Assembly (NCBI GenBank): GCA_964371585.1
Contig: CAYJMD010000004.1
Coordinates: forward strand, 61,364 to 125,363
Source: RGIG5057 sp964371585
GTDB lineage: Bacteria; Bacillota; Clostridia; TANB77; CAG-465
DNA length: 64,000 nucleotides
Direction of reading: 5' to 3'
Below are positions 52,539 to 61,190 of the stretch, piece by piece. The notes below the pieces were generated by a model. That model did not search any database and had not been told where the DNA came from. It saw only the letters and a program-made list of their open reading frames with translations. Each line of letters begins with the position of its first letter. Within the stretch, counting starts at the first letter, position 1. The position numbers and the translations under genes are program-made.

Positions 52539-53048
52539 TTATATTCCAAATTCTTTGGCATATTTTACTGTACCTTCAACTAGTTCATCATTTAATTTTA
52601 TAGCCATAAAGTATTCACTAGGAACTTCAAAAGGTGCATAAATATTATAATCACTTGCTTTAGTATATCCAAATTTAGGATAATAGCCATCACTTCCAAG
52701 TACAATACTATAGCTATAACCAAGCTCTTTAGCTATTTTATGTCCTTTTTCAATAAGAGTTTTACCAATACCACATTTTTGATATTTAGGTAGTATACTA
52801 AGTGGTGCAAGAGCTATTTGTTCAGTTTTATTAATTTTAATTTTAGTAAATAATATATGCCCTACAATCTCATCATTTAATACTGCTACAAGTGATAGTT
52901 CTGGTATATACGCCTCGCTATCTAATAACACTTTAAACAACTCATGTTCATTATGATCTGTATGTTCTGCTGTTAAAAAAGCCTCTTTAATCACATTATA
53001 TATTATCTCTGTATCATTTGTATTTGCTTGTCTTATTATATATTTCAT
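52539..53048 (-). CDS. GNAT N-acetyltransferase (YhbS-like)
   Basis: 169-residue acetyltransferase. Motif A is LSILPKYQKCGIGKTLIEKGHKIAKELGYSYSIVLGSDGYYPKFGY, typical of the YhbS group, after LVAVLNDEIVGHILFTKI. The substrate is unknown. One base separates it from the ASCH gene upstream, so they are co-translated. Confidence 0.88.
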   Translation of the reverse strand: MKYIIRQANTNDTEIIYNVIKEAFLTAEHTDHNEHELFKVLLDSEAYIPELSLVAVLNDEIVGHILFTKIKINKTEQIALAPLSILPKYQKCGIGKTLIEKGHKIAKELGYSYSIVLGSDGYYPKFGYTKASDYNIYAPFEVPSEYFMAIKLNDELVEGTVKYAKEFGI

Positions 53049-53049
53049 A

Positions 53050-53460
53050 TTACTTTAATTCTCCTTCATTATATTTCCATATTCCAAGATTACCTTTAAC
53101 CTTAAATGGTGTATCTAAAAGTTCTATATCCTCTAAAATCCATCCATATCTACCAAGTTTATAATCTCCACATAAATGTTCAGTTTTATTATTTTTAATC
53201 TCTTTTAAAAACTTTTCGTCCATATATACGCAGTCTACTAATTTACACTTAGCTATAACGTGACCGTACATTAAATTAACATCTGGTAATAATTCCAAAA
53301 GGCTTACTACATGATTATCTTTAGCGGATAATTTTTTTAAACTTGCATGTATATATAGCTCACCTCTATAGTTTGTTTTAAAACTTCTTGTTTCTATATA
53401 CTTTATTTTATGAGCAATAAGGCTTGCCCAAGGCTCTATTATACTAAGTACTCTAATCAT
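53050..53460 (-). CDS. ASCH domain protein
   Basis: 136 residues with the ASCH fold (VLSIIEPWASLIAHKIKYIETRSFKTNYRGELYIHASLKKL), including the conserved GxKxxExR-like KIKYIETRS. Related to PUA; ASCH proteins bind or process RNA or modified nucleosides. Function here is not determined. First of the ASCH-GNAT pair. Confidence 0.88.
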   Translation of the reverse strand: MIRVLSIIEPWASLIAHKIKYIETRSFKTNYRGELYIHASLKKLSAKDNHVVSLLELLPDVNLMYGHVIAKCKLVDCVYMDEKFLKEIKNNKTEHLCGDYKLGRYGWILEDIELLDTPFKVKGNLGIWKYNEGELK

Positions 53461-53532
53461 AATATAATCTCCTTTTGATTATAGATAGTATATCATAAAG
53501 TATTATACATATCAATAATCATTAATACATAT

Positions 53533-53564
53533 AAAAAAGTTAAGAAATAATTCTTAACTTTTTA
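53533..53564 (-). terminator. Terminator after the 317-residue gene
   Basis: AAAGTTAAGAA/TTCTTAACTTT hairpin followed by T-run, overlapping the stop region. Confidence 0.8.
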
Positions 53565-54507
53565 TCAATAATAATTTTAAAATTTCTTCCACCGGTTCAG
53601 TTAATGCAATACCTAGTAGATATTCTTTTTCATCAAACTCTTCTACATTTATATTTTTAAAATCATAATGTGTTGTAAAACCATACTCAACTTTTAAACA
53701 ATATCCATATGACGCATTATCCAATGTATTTAGTAGTGATCTATTTAATACAACCATAATATCTTGATCTAAATATATATCTATCTCTTCAGCTTTAAAT
53801 AAATTCTTTTGTCTTGCAATTCCTTGCAAATCATCTATTTTACAATCATCAAATATATTATCTAATATTTGATCTTTGCTGTAATTGTTTTTTTGTAAAT
53901 AAGCAAATTTACTTTTATAAACTTCTGATTCAAGAATTTTATCAATAAATTCATTTAATTTATAATCTCCATATTTCAGTTTAATTTCATGCGCATTTTT
54001 TATATTTTTATTATCCAAAAGTATATTAACAACTGATTCTGGAATATTCTTAACTAATGAATTTTCAAGTTCATTCATTAATATAATTCTAATTAAATCT
54101 CTAACTAAATTTACAACAGAACATTGACTCTCAATTTTAAATATTTTTCGCATAATTTTAATATTGCTGTTTACTATTATGTTTATAATAATATCTGATG
54201 TTAAATAACTCTCATCAAATTGTAGTAAATAATACTTTATATTAAGATTAGTTATTTTTGATATTTCTAGTAAAATCATTTCTGTATCACTATTATATCT
54301 TTTGTTTTTAATCATCCATAATATTTGCATAACTTTAACAATTGAATTAGAAGAAAATCTAAAAATATCTTTTAATATTTCCCTTGTTGTAATACTCTTT
54401 AATTCTTCTTTGGTATAATACTTATAATTTTCTATATCTAAATATATAGTATCTTCCACTGAAAGATATGCAGTGCTTCTCATAATTTTTTTTAAAATTT
54501 CATTCAT
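53554..54507 (-). CDS. Unrecognised 317-residue all-helical protein
   Basis: No family recognised. Almost wholly helical with repeated hydrophobic-charged units (NIKYYLLQFDESYLTSDIIINIIVNSNIKIMRKIFKI, NIPESVVNILLDNKNIKNAHEIKLKYGDYKLNEFIDKILE). No membrane helix or catalytic motif. It resembles in style, not in alignable sequence, the helical protein at 51.4 kb. A single-gene unit with its own terminator. Confidence 0.5.
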   Translation of the reverse strand: MNEILKKIMRSTAYLSVEDTIYLDIENYKYYTKEELKSITTREILKDIFRFSSNSIVKVMQILWMIKNKRYNSDTEMILLEISKITNLNIKYYLLQFDESYLTSDIIINIIVNSNIKIMRKIFKIESQCSVVNLVRDLIRIILMNELENSLVKNIPESVVNILLDNKNIKNAHEIKLKYGDYKLNEFIDKILESEVYKSKFAYLQKNNYSKDQILDNIFDDCKIDDLQGIARQKNLFKAEEIDIYLDQDIMVVLNRSLLNTLDNASYGYCLKVEYGFTTHYDFKNINVEEFDEKEYLLGIALTEPVEEILKLLLIKS

Positions 54508-54596
54508 AATAACTCTCCAAACTCCATATTAATTTTGTTTATTTAAAATATTTTGATTTATTATAATATATTTATAGCCAATTTTCAACAAATATA

Positions 54597-54638
54597 TGAA
54601 AAATAGCTCTAATTTTGTCAATTAAAGCTATTTATAAA
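54597..54638 (-). terminator. Terminator overlapping the end of the alpha/beta hydrolase gene
   Basis: AAATAGCT.TAATT/AATTAGAGCTATTT hairpin followed by TTCATATATTTG. Confidence 0.6.
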
Positions 54639-55397
54639 CCTATTTATTATTGTAACTGCTATTTCTTGTTGTACATCATTTGTTATCAGTGCTGCGCCAT
54701 CTCCATCTTGAATCCCATAATTACCAAACATAGCATGATTACCACCTTCAATCATGTATAAATTTTCTGTATAAGTTATATCATCTTTTACAAGTAAATC
54801 ATTTTCACCATAAACTGTAAGTGTTTGATCAAGTGGATAATCACCATATAATGTGCTTCCTAGTAATATTAATCCTTTTATTTTATCTTTATTCTCACTT
54901 GCATAATTAGATGCCATAGCTCCACCTAAAGAATGCCCCGCTATATACCATGTAGTAATATCTTTATTGGAATTTATAATATTATCTGCTGCATTTACAT
55001 TAAATACTGCAAGATTAAATGGCATAGTAGCTAAATATACATTATGTCCACTATATCTAAGCTTATTAAGTATTGGTAAATACGCCTCAGCTTCTACTTT
55101 GCCACCTGGATAAAATATAATCCCTATATTACTATCATTATCTAATTTCATATATCCATTTTCATATATTACATTTGATTTATACTCATCATTTATAATA
55201 TTAGTATCTGCTCTATAATAATCACTTGCGTATATTGATAATGCTATAAATCCTACTAATACAATTGTTATAATAGCAATCATTATTATAATTATAATTT
55301 TTAATGTCTTATTCATTTTTTTAGTTTTATTATTACTATTATTTTTACCAGTTTTTTTAGTATTTGTACTTTTCATATTCTCTTTATTATCAATCAT
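54618..55397 (-). CDS. Membrane-anchored alpha/beta hydrolase
   Basis: 259 residues: charged N-terminus, one membrane helix (about 31-54), then an alpha/beta hydrolase fold with GIIFYPGGKVEAEAYLPIL, the nucleophile elbow GHSLGGAMAS, a late acid (YGENDLLV) and a catalytic His (EGGNHAMFGNYG). This is the alpha/beta hydrolase family 5 pattern; the substrate is unknown. Three bases after the CCG-motif protein gene, so they share a transcript. Confidence 0.88.
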   Translation of the reverse strand: MIDNKENMKSTNTKKTGKNNSNNKTKKMNKTLKIIIIIMIAIITIVLVGFIALSIYASDYYRADTNIINDEYKSNVIYENGYMKLDNDSNIGIIFYPGGKVEAEAYLPILNKLRYSGHNVYLATMPFNLAVFNVNAADNIINSNKDITTWYIAGHSLGGAMASNYASENKDKIKGLILLGSTLYGDYPLDQTLTVYGENDLLVKDDITYTENLYMIEGGNHAMFGNYGIQDGDGAALITNDVQQEIAVTIINRFINSFN

Positions 55398-55400
55398 ATT

Positions 55401-55916
55401 TTATTCCCATAGTTCAGGTCTATCAGTATGTGACAGATCCCTATCCCCTTCTTCAATTTTAACTATTTCTTTTGCTTCAAGTATTAAAGTAACGATATTA
55501 CCTTCTGATTCTTCTTTTAGTATTCCTGTTACTCTTACCCATTCATCATCTTGATACTGATCTTTTACTCCAGTTATTGTAAAACCAGCAACATGTGGCT
55601 CAAGTCCACAGCAAAAAGCATCTCTGCCAACTTTTATATCATTTGAATTTTCTATATTTTTAACATATCCTTCATATTCTATAATTCTACCTAAATAATC
55701 ATCAAAATGTAAGTATACATAGTCCATTTGATCTAGAAAATCTTCTTCTGTTATCAGTATTTTTTCCATTTCTTCTGGTGGTTGTTTATAATATCTTTTA
55801 CTTATATTCCCAGCTTCTTCTGTTAGAATAAGTATTCCTATCATTATACCTACTATTATCATAATAAGTAGTATAATTAAATTTATCTTTTTTACTATAC
55901 TAAGTTTTTTTGTCAT
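55401..55916 (-). CDS. Membrane-anchored CCG-motif protein (DUF1980/YcgQ C-terminus-like)
   Basis: 171 residues: one N-terminal membrane helix (about 12-31), then an extracytoplasmic OB-like domain: YLHFDDYLGRIIEYEGYVKNIEN, VGRDAFCCGLEPHVAGFTITG (Cys102, Cys103), DDEWVRVTGILKEESEGN and ILEAKEIVKIEEGDRD. This pattern is that of the YcgQ (DUF1980/TIGR03943) C-terminal domain, whose genes occur with zinc-responsive permeases. It is a paralogue of the protein encoded at 59.8 kb. Zinc binding by the CC pair is inference. Confidence 0.72.
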   Translation of the reverse strand: MTKKLSIVKKINLIILLIMIIVGIMIGILILTEEAGNISKRYYKQPPEEMEKILITEEDFLDQMDYVYLHFDDYLGRIIEYEGYVKNIENSNDIKVGRDAFCCGLEPHVAGFTITGVKDQYQDDEWVRVTGILKEESEGNIVTLILEAKEIVKIEEGDRDLSHTDRPELWE

Positions 55917-56039
55917 ATTAACCTCTTTATTATATTAATTGCATTTTATTTAATTTCAATTTATTTTAATATATTTAACTTTAATTAATTACATATATTA
56001 TTAACTTATTATATCATATAAATATAAAAAATAAAACAA

Positions 56040-56078
56040 AATACATCTTAAAACTATTAATCTTAAGATGTATTTTAA
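56040..56078 (-). terminator. Terminator after the ABC exporter gene
   Basis: AAAATACATCTTAA pairs with TTAAGATGTATTTT, followed by T-rich sequence. Confidence 0.8.
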
Positions 56079-56089
56079 ATTTAATATAA

Positions 56090-58816
56090 TTACTCTGTTC
56101 TAAGAGCTATTACCGGATCTTTTTTAGCTGCATTTTTAGCTGGTAATAATCCACCAATAACTGTTATAAGTACACTAAGTACTACTAAAATAGCTATACT
56201 TATCATAGGTAAACTTACTACAATTGAATCGTTTTCAACTAAAGTTTGTATTACTGCAGTAATAGGTATATTTAATAATACTGTAGTTGCTATTCCTATA
56301 AATCCTGAGCAAAGCCCAATAAGTATAGTTTCAGCATTAAATACTTGTGAAATATTTCTTTTAGAAGCACCAAGTGCTCTAAGTACACCGATTTCTTTTG
56401 TTCTTTCCATAACAGAAATATGTGTTATAATACCAATCATTATACATGATACTACAAGTGATACAGATACAAATGCAATAAGTACATATGATATTACATC
56501 AATCATTGAAGTCATAGAAGAAGTTAATAGTTCAATAAAATCTGTATATACTATTTGATTTTCTTCTTCAACATCAGTATTATAATCTGCAATAGCTGCT
56601 GTTATACTATCTTTGGCTTCAAAACTATCTGTATAAATACTTATACTACTTGGAGAATCATAATTAATTTTACCAAAGTCAGACATGTTACCATTATATG
56701 TAGCTCCATCAATAACACTATCATATATAGCAAGAAGTACTGTAGAATCTGGAGAATCAACAAGCCATTTATCCATCATACTTGCTAAAGTAGCTTCACT
56801 TGGCATTTGAGAACCAGTCATAGCTCCCATTTGCGCTGAAGAACCTCCTGCAGATGCTGAAGCATACATTATATTCGTATACATAGTTGCTTTTTCAGAT
56901 ACACCAAGACCAGAAATATATTCTTTTGTATCTTCAATTTTTTCTTCATCTGTTAAAGCTTCAAAGCTCATTCCAGTTAAAATATTTACATCTTTAGATG
57001 CCTCTTGTGCTTTTACAACTTCACTTTCATTAGATTTTTCAATTATATACTCTGTAAGAGCAGTTGTATATCCTATACTTGTAGTAACTAAATCTTCACT
57101 AACATCTTCTTTTAATTTAGCTACACCTACAATTTTAAGTTCTAAACCTTCTTTTAAAGTTTCCTCATTTGTTGTATAAAACTCTTCATCTAAATATTTA
57201 AATGTATCTTCACCATCATTTTTTACATATCTTTCATTTGAAGTTAAAAGATAAAAACTTTGATCAAGAACTTTTGTATAATCAAATTTTATAGTATCGA
57301 CAGTTTCTTCATTTTCTATTTTTTCCGCTATATCTTTATATTCATCAGCTGTAATATATCCAAGTTGATATAATGTATCTATTCCAACTGTATTATCATC
57401 ATCAACAAAAAGTATAAGCTCATTTTCATTTTCTGGCCATCTACCATTTATCATATCATAACTTTCTATTATAGCGTTATTAACAAATTTTCCTTCTTCT
57501 GTAGATTTAAGCATTTCAGAAAAATTACCACTTGTCATACCCATCATCTGAGTCATAGGATTATTCTGTGGAGTAGGCATTTCTAAATCACTATCAGTAA
57601 GTGTAGATACATCAGTAGCTGTATTAACAAGTTTACCTTCACTATCATAAGTATATATATCATATTGTGTTTCGTATGAATATACTATACCATTTTCACC
57701 TAAGTGCTCTGTTATGTTATTAGTTTCATCTTCTAAATATTTTTTAAACTCAGTTAAATTATTTGTTGCTGACATAGCACTACTAACTTTAAGTGTTGTA
57801 TAATCCATATATACACCATCAGTTTCATAATTGTTTTCTAAGCTTTCTAGTCCTTCTTGTGTCATAGTAGGAATAACTGTTGCTTGTGCATCTATCTTAA
57901 TAGGGTATGAAGACATTGTATCACTTTGAAGTGTATCAATATATTCATTAACACCTGTTGAAAGAGATAGTATAAGTGATATACCTATTATTCCAATAGA
58001 ACCTGCAAACGCTGTAAGCAGTGTTCTTCTCTTTTTTGTAGTTAAATTTTTAAAACTAAGTCCTAGAGATGTAAACCAAGACATTTTTGATTTTTTAATA
58101 TAGTTAAGTTGTGATATTTCTCCAGTATATTTTTCTATATCAAAAGGATTTGAATCATCTATAATTTTACCATCTTTTAGTTTTACTATACGAGTTGAAT
58201 ACTCAGCAGCAAGCTCCGGATTATGTGTAACCATTATAACAAGTCTATCATTTGCAACTTCTTTTAAAAGTCCCATAATTTGAGTACTTGTTTCTGAATC
58301 TAATGCTCCTGTTGGTTCGTCTGCAAGTAATATATCTGGATCATTTACTAAAGCTCTTGCAATAGCTACTCTTTGCATTTGTCCACCAGATAATTGATTA
58401 GGTCTTTTGTATATATGATCTTTAAGACCAACCTTAGTTAAAGCTTCAATAGCTCTCTTCTTAGATTCTTTTTTTGTTATACCCCCTATAGTAAGTGCAA
58501 GCTCAACATTTCCAAGAACACTTTGATGAGGTATTAAATTATAACTTTGGAATACAAAACCGATAGTATAATTTCTATAGGTATCCCAATCTCTATCTTT
58601 ATAATTTTTTGTAGATACTCCATTTATTATTAAGTCACCACTATCATAGCTGTCAAGTCCACCAACTATATTAAGAAGTGTTGTTTTACCAGAACCACTT
58701 GGTCCTAGTACTGATACAAGTTCATTATCTCTAAAACTTAGACTAACATCATCTAAAGCTTTTTGTATTAATGTTCCAGTATGATATTCTTTTTTTATAT
58801 TTTTAATTTGTAACAT
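56090..58816 (-). CDS. MacB-type ABC transporter, fused ATPase and permease
   Basis: 908 residues. ATPase domain 1-225: GPSGSGKTTLLN, LSGGQMQRVAIARALVNDPDILLADEPTGALDSET, and H-loop VTHNPELA. A first membrane helix (about 266-288) is followed by a large extracytoplasmic domain (about 290-775), then three helices with the FtsX-like motif ERTKEIGVLRALGASKRNISQVF. This is the mechanotransmission type that exports peptides, lipoproteins or toxins or signals to the wall. No adjacent two-component system or MFP is present, so the substrate is unknown. Confidence 0.93.
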   Translation of the reverse strand: MLQIKNIKKEYHTGTLIQKALDDVSLSFRDNELVSVLGPSGSGKTTLLNIVGGLDSYDSGDLIINGVSTKNYKDRDWDTYRNYTIGFVFQSYNLIPHQSVLGNVELALTIGGITKKESKKRAIEALTKVGLKDHIYKRPNQLSGGQMQRVAIARALVNDPDILLADEPTGALDSETSTQIMGLLKEVANDRLVIMVTHNPELAAEYSTRIVKLKDGKIIDDSNPFDIEKYTGEISQLNYIKKSKMSWFTSLGLSFKNLTTKKRRTLLTAFAGSIGIIGISLILSLSTGVNEYIDTLQSDTMSSYPIKIDAQATVIPTMTQEGLESLENNYETDGVYMDYTTLKVSSAMSATNNLTEFKKYLEDETNNITEHLGENGIVYSYETQYDIYTYDSEGKLVNTATDVSTLTDSDLEMPTPQNNPMTQMMGMTSGNFSEMLKSTEEGKFVNNAIIESYDMINGRWPENENELILFVDDDNTVGIDTLYQLGYITADEYKDIAEKIENEETVDTIKFDYTKVLDQSFYLLTSNERYVKNDGEDTFKYLDEEFYTTNEETLKEGLELKIVGVAKLKEDVSEDLVTTSIGYTTALTEYIIEKSNESEVVKAQEASKDVNILTGMSFEALTDEEKIEDTKEYISGLGVSEKATMYTNIMYASASAGGSSAQMGAMTGSQMPSEATLASMMDKWLVDSPDSTVLLAIYDSVIDGATYNGNMSDFGKINYDSPSSISIYTDSFEAKDSITAAIADYNTDVEEENQIVYTDFIELLTSSMTSMIDVISYVLIAFVSVSLVVSCIMIGIITHISVMERTKEIGVLRALGASKRNISQVFNAETILIGLCSGFIGIATTVLLNIPITAVIQTLVENDSIVVSLPMISIAILVVLSVLITVIGGLLPAKNAAKKDPVIALRTE

Positions 58817-58946
58817 TTAACTACATTCCTTTCTATAATATTATATTAATACTACACTACTTTAAATAATACACCAAAAATTAGTTTTTTTCAATAATTT
58901 TCATTAAACTTTCATATTATTATTTTAATTAGCCTTTTTTCTACAT

Positions 58947-58978
58947 AAAAAAAAACGCCAAATTAATGACGTTTTTTA
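58947..58978 (-). terminator. Terminator after the YkgJ-like gene
   Basis: AAAACG.CA/TG.CGTTTT hairpin followed by nine T on the minus strand. Confidence 0.8.
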
Positions 58979-58981
58979 TTG

Positions 58982-59605
58982 TTATACATAATGAATCTTA
59001 TTATTTGTTTTTGCAAGATTAAAAATAAGATTAAACATTGCATGTTCTTCTTTGGTTAATTTTTTAAATCCTTTATGCTTAACAGCCTCTTTAAGAGGTT
59101 CTCCCACTGCAAGTATTCGATTTAGAACTACTTCATCAATAGTATCAAACTCCGATTCTTCAACAATAATTGATTGAAGAAACTCCTGATATTCACTGTA
59201 GCATCTTTCTACATACTCCATTAAAAGTAATGAATGACATTCTTCATTATTTTCTTTTGGAATAAGTTTTTTACAACCAGTTGGCCTATCTTTAAATGAA
59301 TATATGCAACCTGCTTCAGTAAGTTTAGAACATGGATTTTGTTTTTCAAAAATATTGATTTTGCCTTTACCTTCCTCTCTTGGATTAATAGTAAATAGAC
59401 AATTCATTTTTAAAGACATAAATCCTGATGGATAGAATTTAGCAGTTATTGAAATATCGCCTGCCTCTAATCTTTCCCTTACTACCTCTTCAAAAGTTTT
59501 TTCCTCTGTAATTAAGTCCTGTGGCAAATACATTCCCGCACTTTCTTTGCAGCAAACACCTCCACATTTTTTGCATAATTCTGGATTTTGTAAAAAACTA
59601 CTCAT
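58982..59605 (-). CDS. YkgJ-family cysteine cluster protein
   Basis: 207 residues with a metal-cluster cysteine pattern: LCKKCGGVCCKESAG (C11, C14, C18, C19), then NCLF, NPCSKLTEAGCIYSFKDRPTGCKKLIP, which is the CxGxC-type zinc or Fe-S cluster of YkgJ proteins. The specific reaction is unknown. It is preceded by a sigma-A promoter and a 25-bp perfect palindrome in the 5' region, and lies beside the zinc operon. Confidence 0.82.
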   Translation of the reverse strand: MSSFLQNPELCKKCGGVCCKESAGMYLPQDLITEEKTFEEVVRERLEAGDISITAKFYPSGFMSLKMNCLFTINPREEGKGKINIFEKQNPCSKLTEAGCIYSFKDRPTGCKKLIPKENNEECHSLLLMEYVERCYSEYQEFLQSIIVEESEFDTIDEVVLNRILAVGEPLKEAVKHKGFKKLTKEEHAMFNLIFNLAKTNNKIHYV

Positions 59606-59636
59606 TGTTTTTCTCCTTTATTAAAAGTTTTTTTAC

Positions 59637-59661
59637 CTAATGCTAAAATTTTTAGCATTAG
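59637..59661. promoter_or_regulatory. Perfect 25-bp palindrome in the YkgJ-gene leader
   Basis: CTAATGCTAAAA (59637-59648), centre T, TTTTAGCATTAG (59650-59661). It falls about 14-38 bases after the predicted transcription start. Odd-centred palindromes of this kind suit a dimeric repressor; an RNA hairpin is equally possible. Confidence 0.6.
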
Positions 59662-59681
59662 AGTTTTATCATTACCATTTT

Positions 59682-59710
59682 ATTATATCACACTTTTTAT
59701 TATTTTTCAA
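59682..59710 (-). promoter_or_regulatory. Sigma-A promoter of the YkgJ-like gene
   Basis: TTGAAA (59705-59710), 17 bases, TATAAT (59682-59687). Confidence 0.7.
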
Positions 59711-59725
59711 TATTATGTAAAATAA

Positions 59726-59757
59726 AAACAGATAGAATGTTTTCTATCTGTTTAAAT
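59726..59757 (-). terminator. Terminator of the zur-znu operon
   Basis: AAACAGATAGAA/TTCTATCTGTTT hairpin followed by TTATTTT on the minus strand. Confidence 0.85.
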
Positions 59758-59760
59758 TAA

Positions 59761-60351
59761 TTAATAAACTACGTATCTTTCGCCTTCTTCAATCTTCTCA
59801 ATTTTTACTAATTTTAAAATAGGAATTTCAGTTCCATACTCACTTTCCCTAGTTTCTAAAAAACCAAAAGCCTTTACCCAAGTATTATTTGGCATCTCTT
59901 CACCTTCATAGATAGATTCAAGACCAACAGGATATGAATCATCTCCACAACAGTAATACTCTCTAACAACAGCAATCAAATCTGAATTTGGATCATTTTG
60001 TATATATCCTTCAATCTCAATCATTCTGCCAACATATTTATCTAGACTAACATATATATCATCTATCTTACTTACAAAAAGTCTTTCTTGAATAATTATT
60101 CTGTTTGCCATATCGTAAGAATAACTTTCACCATCAGAATATATAATCTCACCTATTTCCCATCTAGAAATATCTTCAGTGCTTTCAAGCTCATCACTAC
60201 TTCCAGTTTGTTCATTATATACACCAACTTCTAGTTTACCATCTTCTTCATATGCTGAGCTTTCAATATTATTAAGTAGCATAATACTAGCTATTATAAT
60301 GCCAATAATTACTACAAGTAATATTAATAGTAATACCTTCTTTTTATTCAT
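59761..60351 (-). CDS. Membrane-anchored CCG-motif protein of the zinc operon (DUF1980/YcgQ-like)
   Basis: 196 residues: N-terminal membrane helix (about 6-26), an acidic linker, then the same domain as the 55.4-kb protein: YVSLDKYVGRMIEIEGYIQND, AVVREYYCCGDDSYPVGLES (Cys134, Cys135), NNTWVKAFGFLETRESEYGTEIPILKLVKIEKIEEGE. It is the last gene of zur-znuA-znuC-znuB, 17 bases after znuB. Position in a zinc-uptake operon plus the CC pair suggest extracytoplasmic zinc capture or sensing; this is inference. Confidence 0.75.
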   Translation of the reverse strand: MNKKKVLLLILLVVIIGIIIASIMLLNNIESSAYEEDGKLEVGVYNEQTGSSDELESTEDISRWEIGEIIYSDGESYSYDMANRIIIQERLFVSKIDDIYVSLDKYVGRMIEIEGYIQNDPNSDLIAVVREYYCCGDDSYPVGLESIYEGEEMPNNTWVKAFGFLETRESEYGTEIPILKLVKIEKIEEGERYVVY

Positions 60352-60368
60352 ATATTTTATACCTCACT

Positions 60369-61190
60369 CTACTCATTTATTATTTTGTTTACTAAAGTAA
60401 ATATTATGAAAAATAATAGATTTACTAAAACAATAGTTGCACCTGTACTTATATTAAATACATATGAAAGGAATAATCCTATTAAAAATGATGTTATACT
60501 TATGATAGCTGAGCTAATTATAACTTTTTTGAAAGTTTTAAATAACCTCATAGAAGTAAGTGCAGGGAAAATAATTATACTACTTATAAGTAATGTTCCC
60601 ATCATTCTCATACCAACAACTATAACAATAGCAGTTAAAATAGCAATTAAATTTGTATACTTACTAACGCTAAGTGAACTAGCTTTTGAAAACTCTTCAT
60701 CAAAAGTAATTATAAATATTTTTCTATAGTATACTATAAATAATATTACAACAATAATACTCATAATAACACTTAAATATACATCAACATCTGTCATAGC
60801 TAAAATACTACCAAACATAAAATTACAAACATCAGTATTAAGACCAGTAGTCATAGAAGTTATAGCAACCCCTACAGCAAGTGTAGAACTAGAAATAAGA
60901 GCTATACTACTATCAGCCTTAATCTTTTTATTATTCCCAACTTTAAGTAACAATATAGCTGCAATTATAACACCAGGGATAGATATGTATAATGGTGTTG
61001 TAAAACCTAAAGCTGTCGAAACAGAAAGTATAGCATATCCAACATGAGATAAACCATCACCAATCATACTATATCTTTTAAGTACTAAACTAACCCCAAG
61101 AAGAGCAGCACAAATACTAACCAAACTACCAACAATAATAGCACGTTGTATAAATTCATAAGATAACATCTGAGTTATTAAATCAATCAT
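60369..61190 (-). CDS. znuB: Zinc ABC transporter permease
   Basis: 273-residue permease of the ABC-3 family with about eight helices (LVSICAALLGVSLVLKRYSMIGDGLSHVGYAILSVSTALG; SSSTLAVGVAITSM; MMGTLLISSIIIFPALTSMRLFKTFKKVI). The motif SMIGDGLSHVGYA is diagnostic for metal (Zn/Mn) import. Overlaps znuC by one base. Confidence 0.94.
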   Translation of the reverse strand: MIDLITQMLSYEFIQRAIIVGSLVSICAALLGVSLVLKRYSMIGDGLSHVGYAILSVSTALGFTTPLYISIPGVIIAAILLLKVGNNKKIKADSSIALISSSTLAVGVAITSMTTGLNTDVCNFMFGSILAMTDVDVYLSVIMSIIVVILFIVYYRKIFIITFDEEFSKASSLSVSKYTNLIAILTAIVIVVGMRMMGTLLISSIIIFPALTSMRLFKTFKKVIISSAIISITSFLIGLFLSYVFNISTGATIVLVNLLFFIIFTLVNKIINE

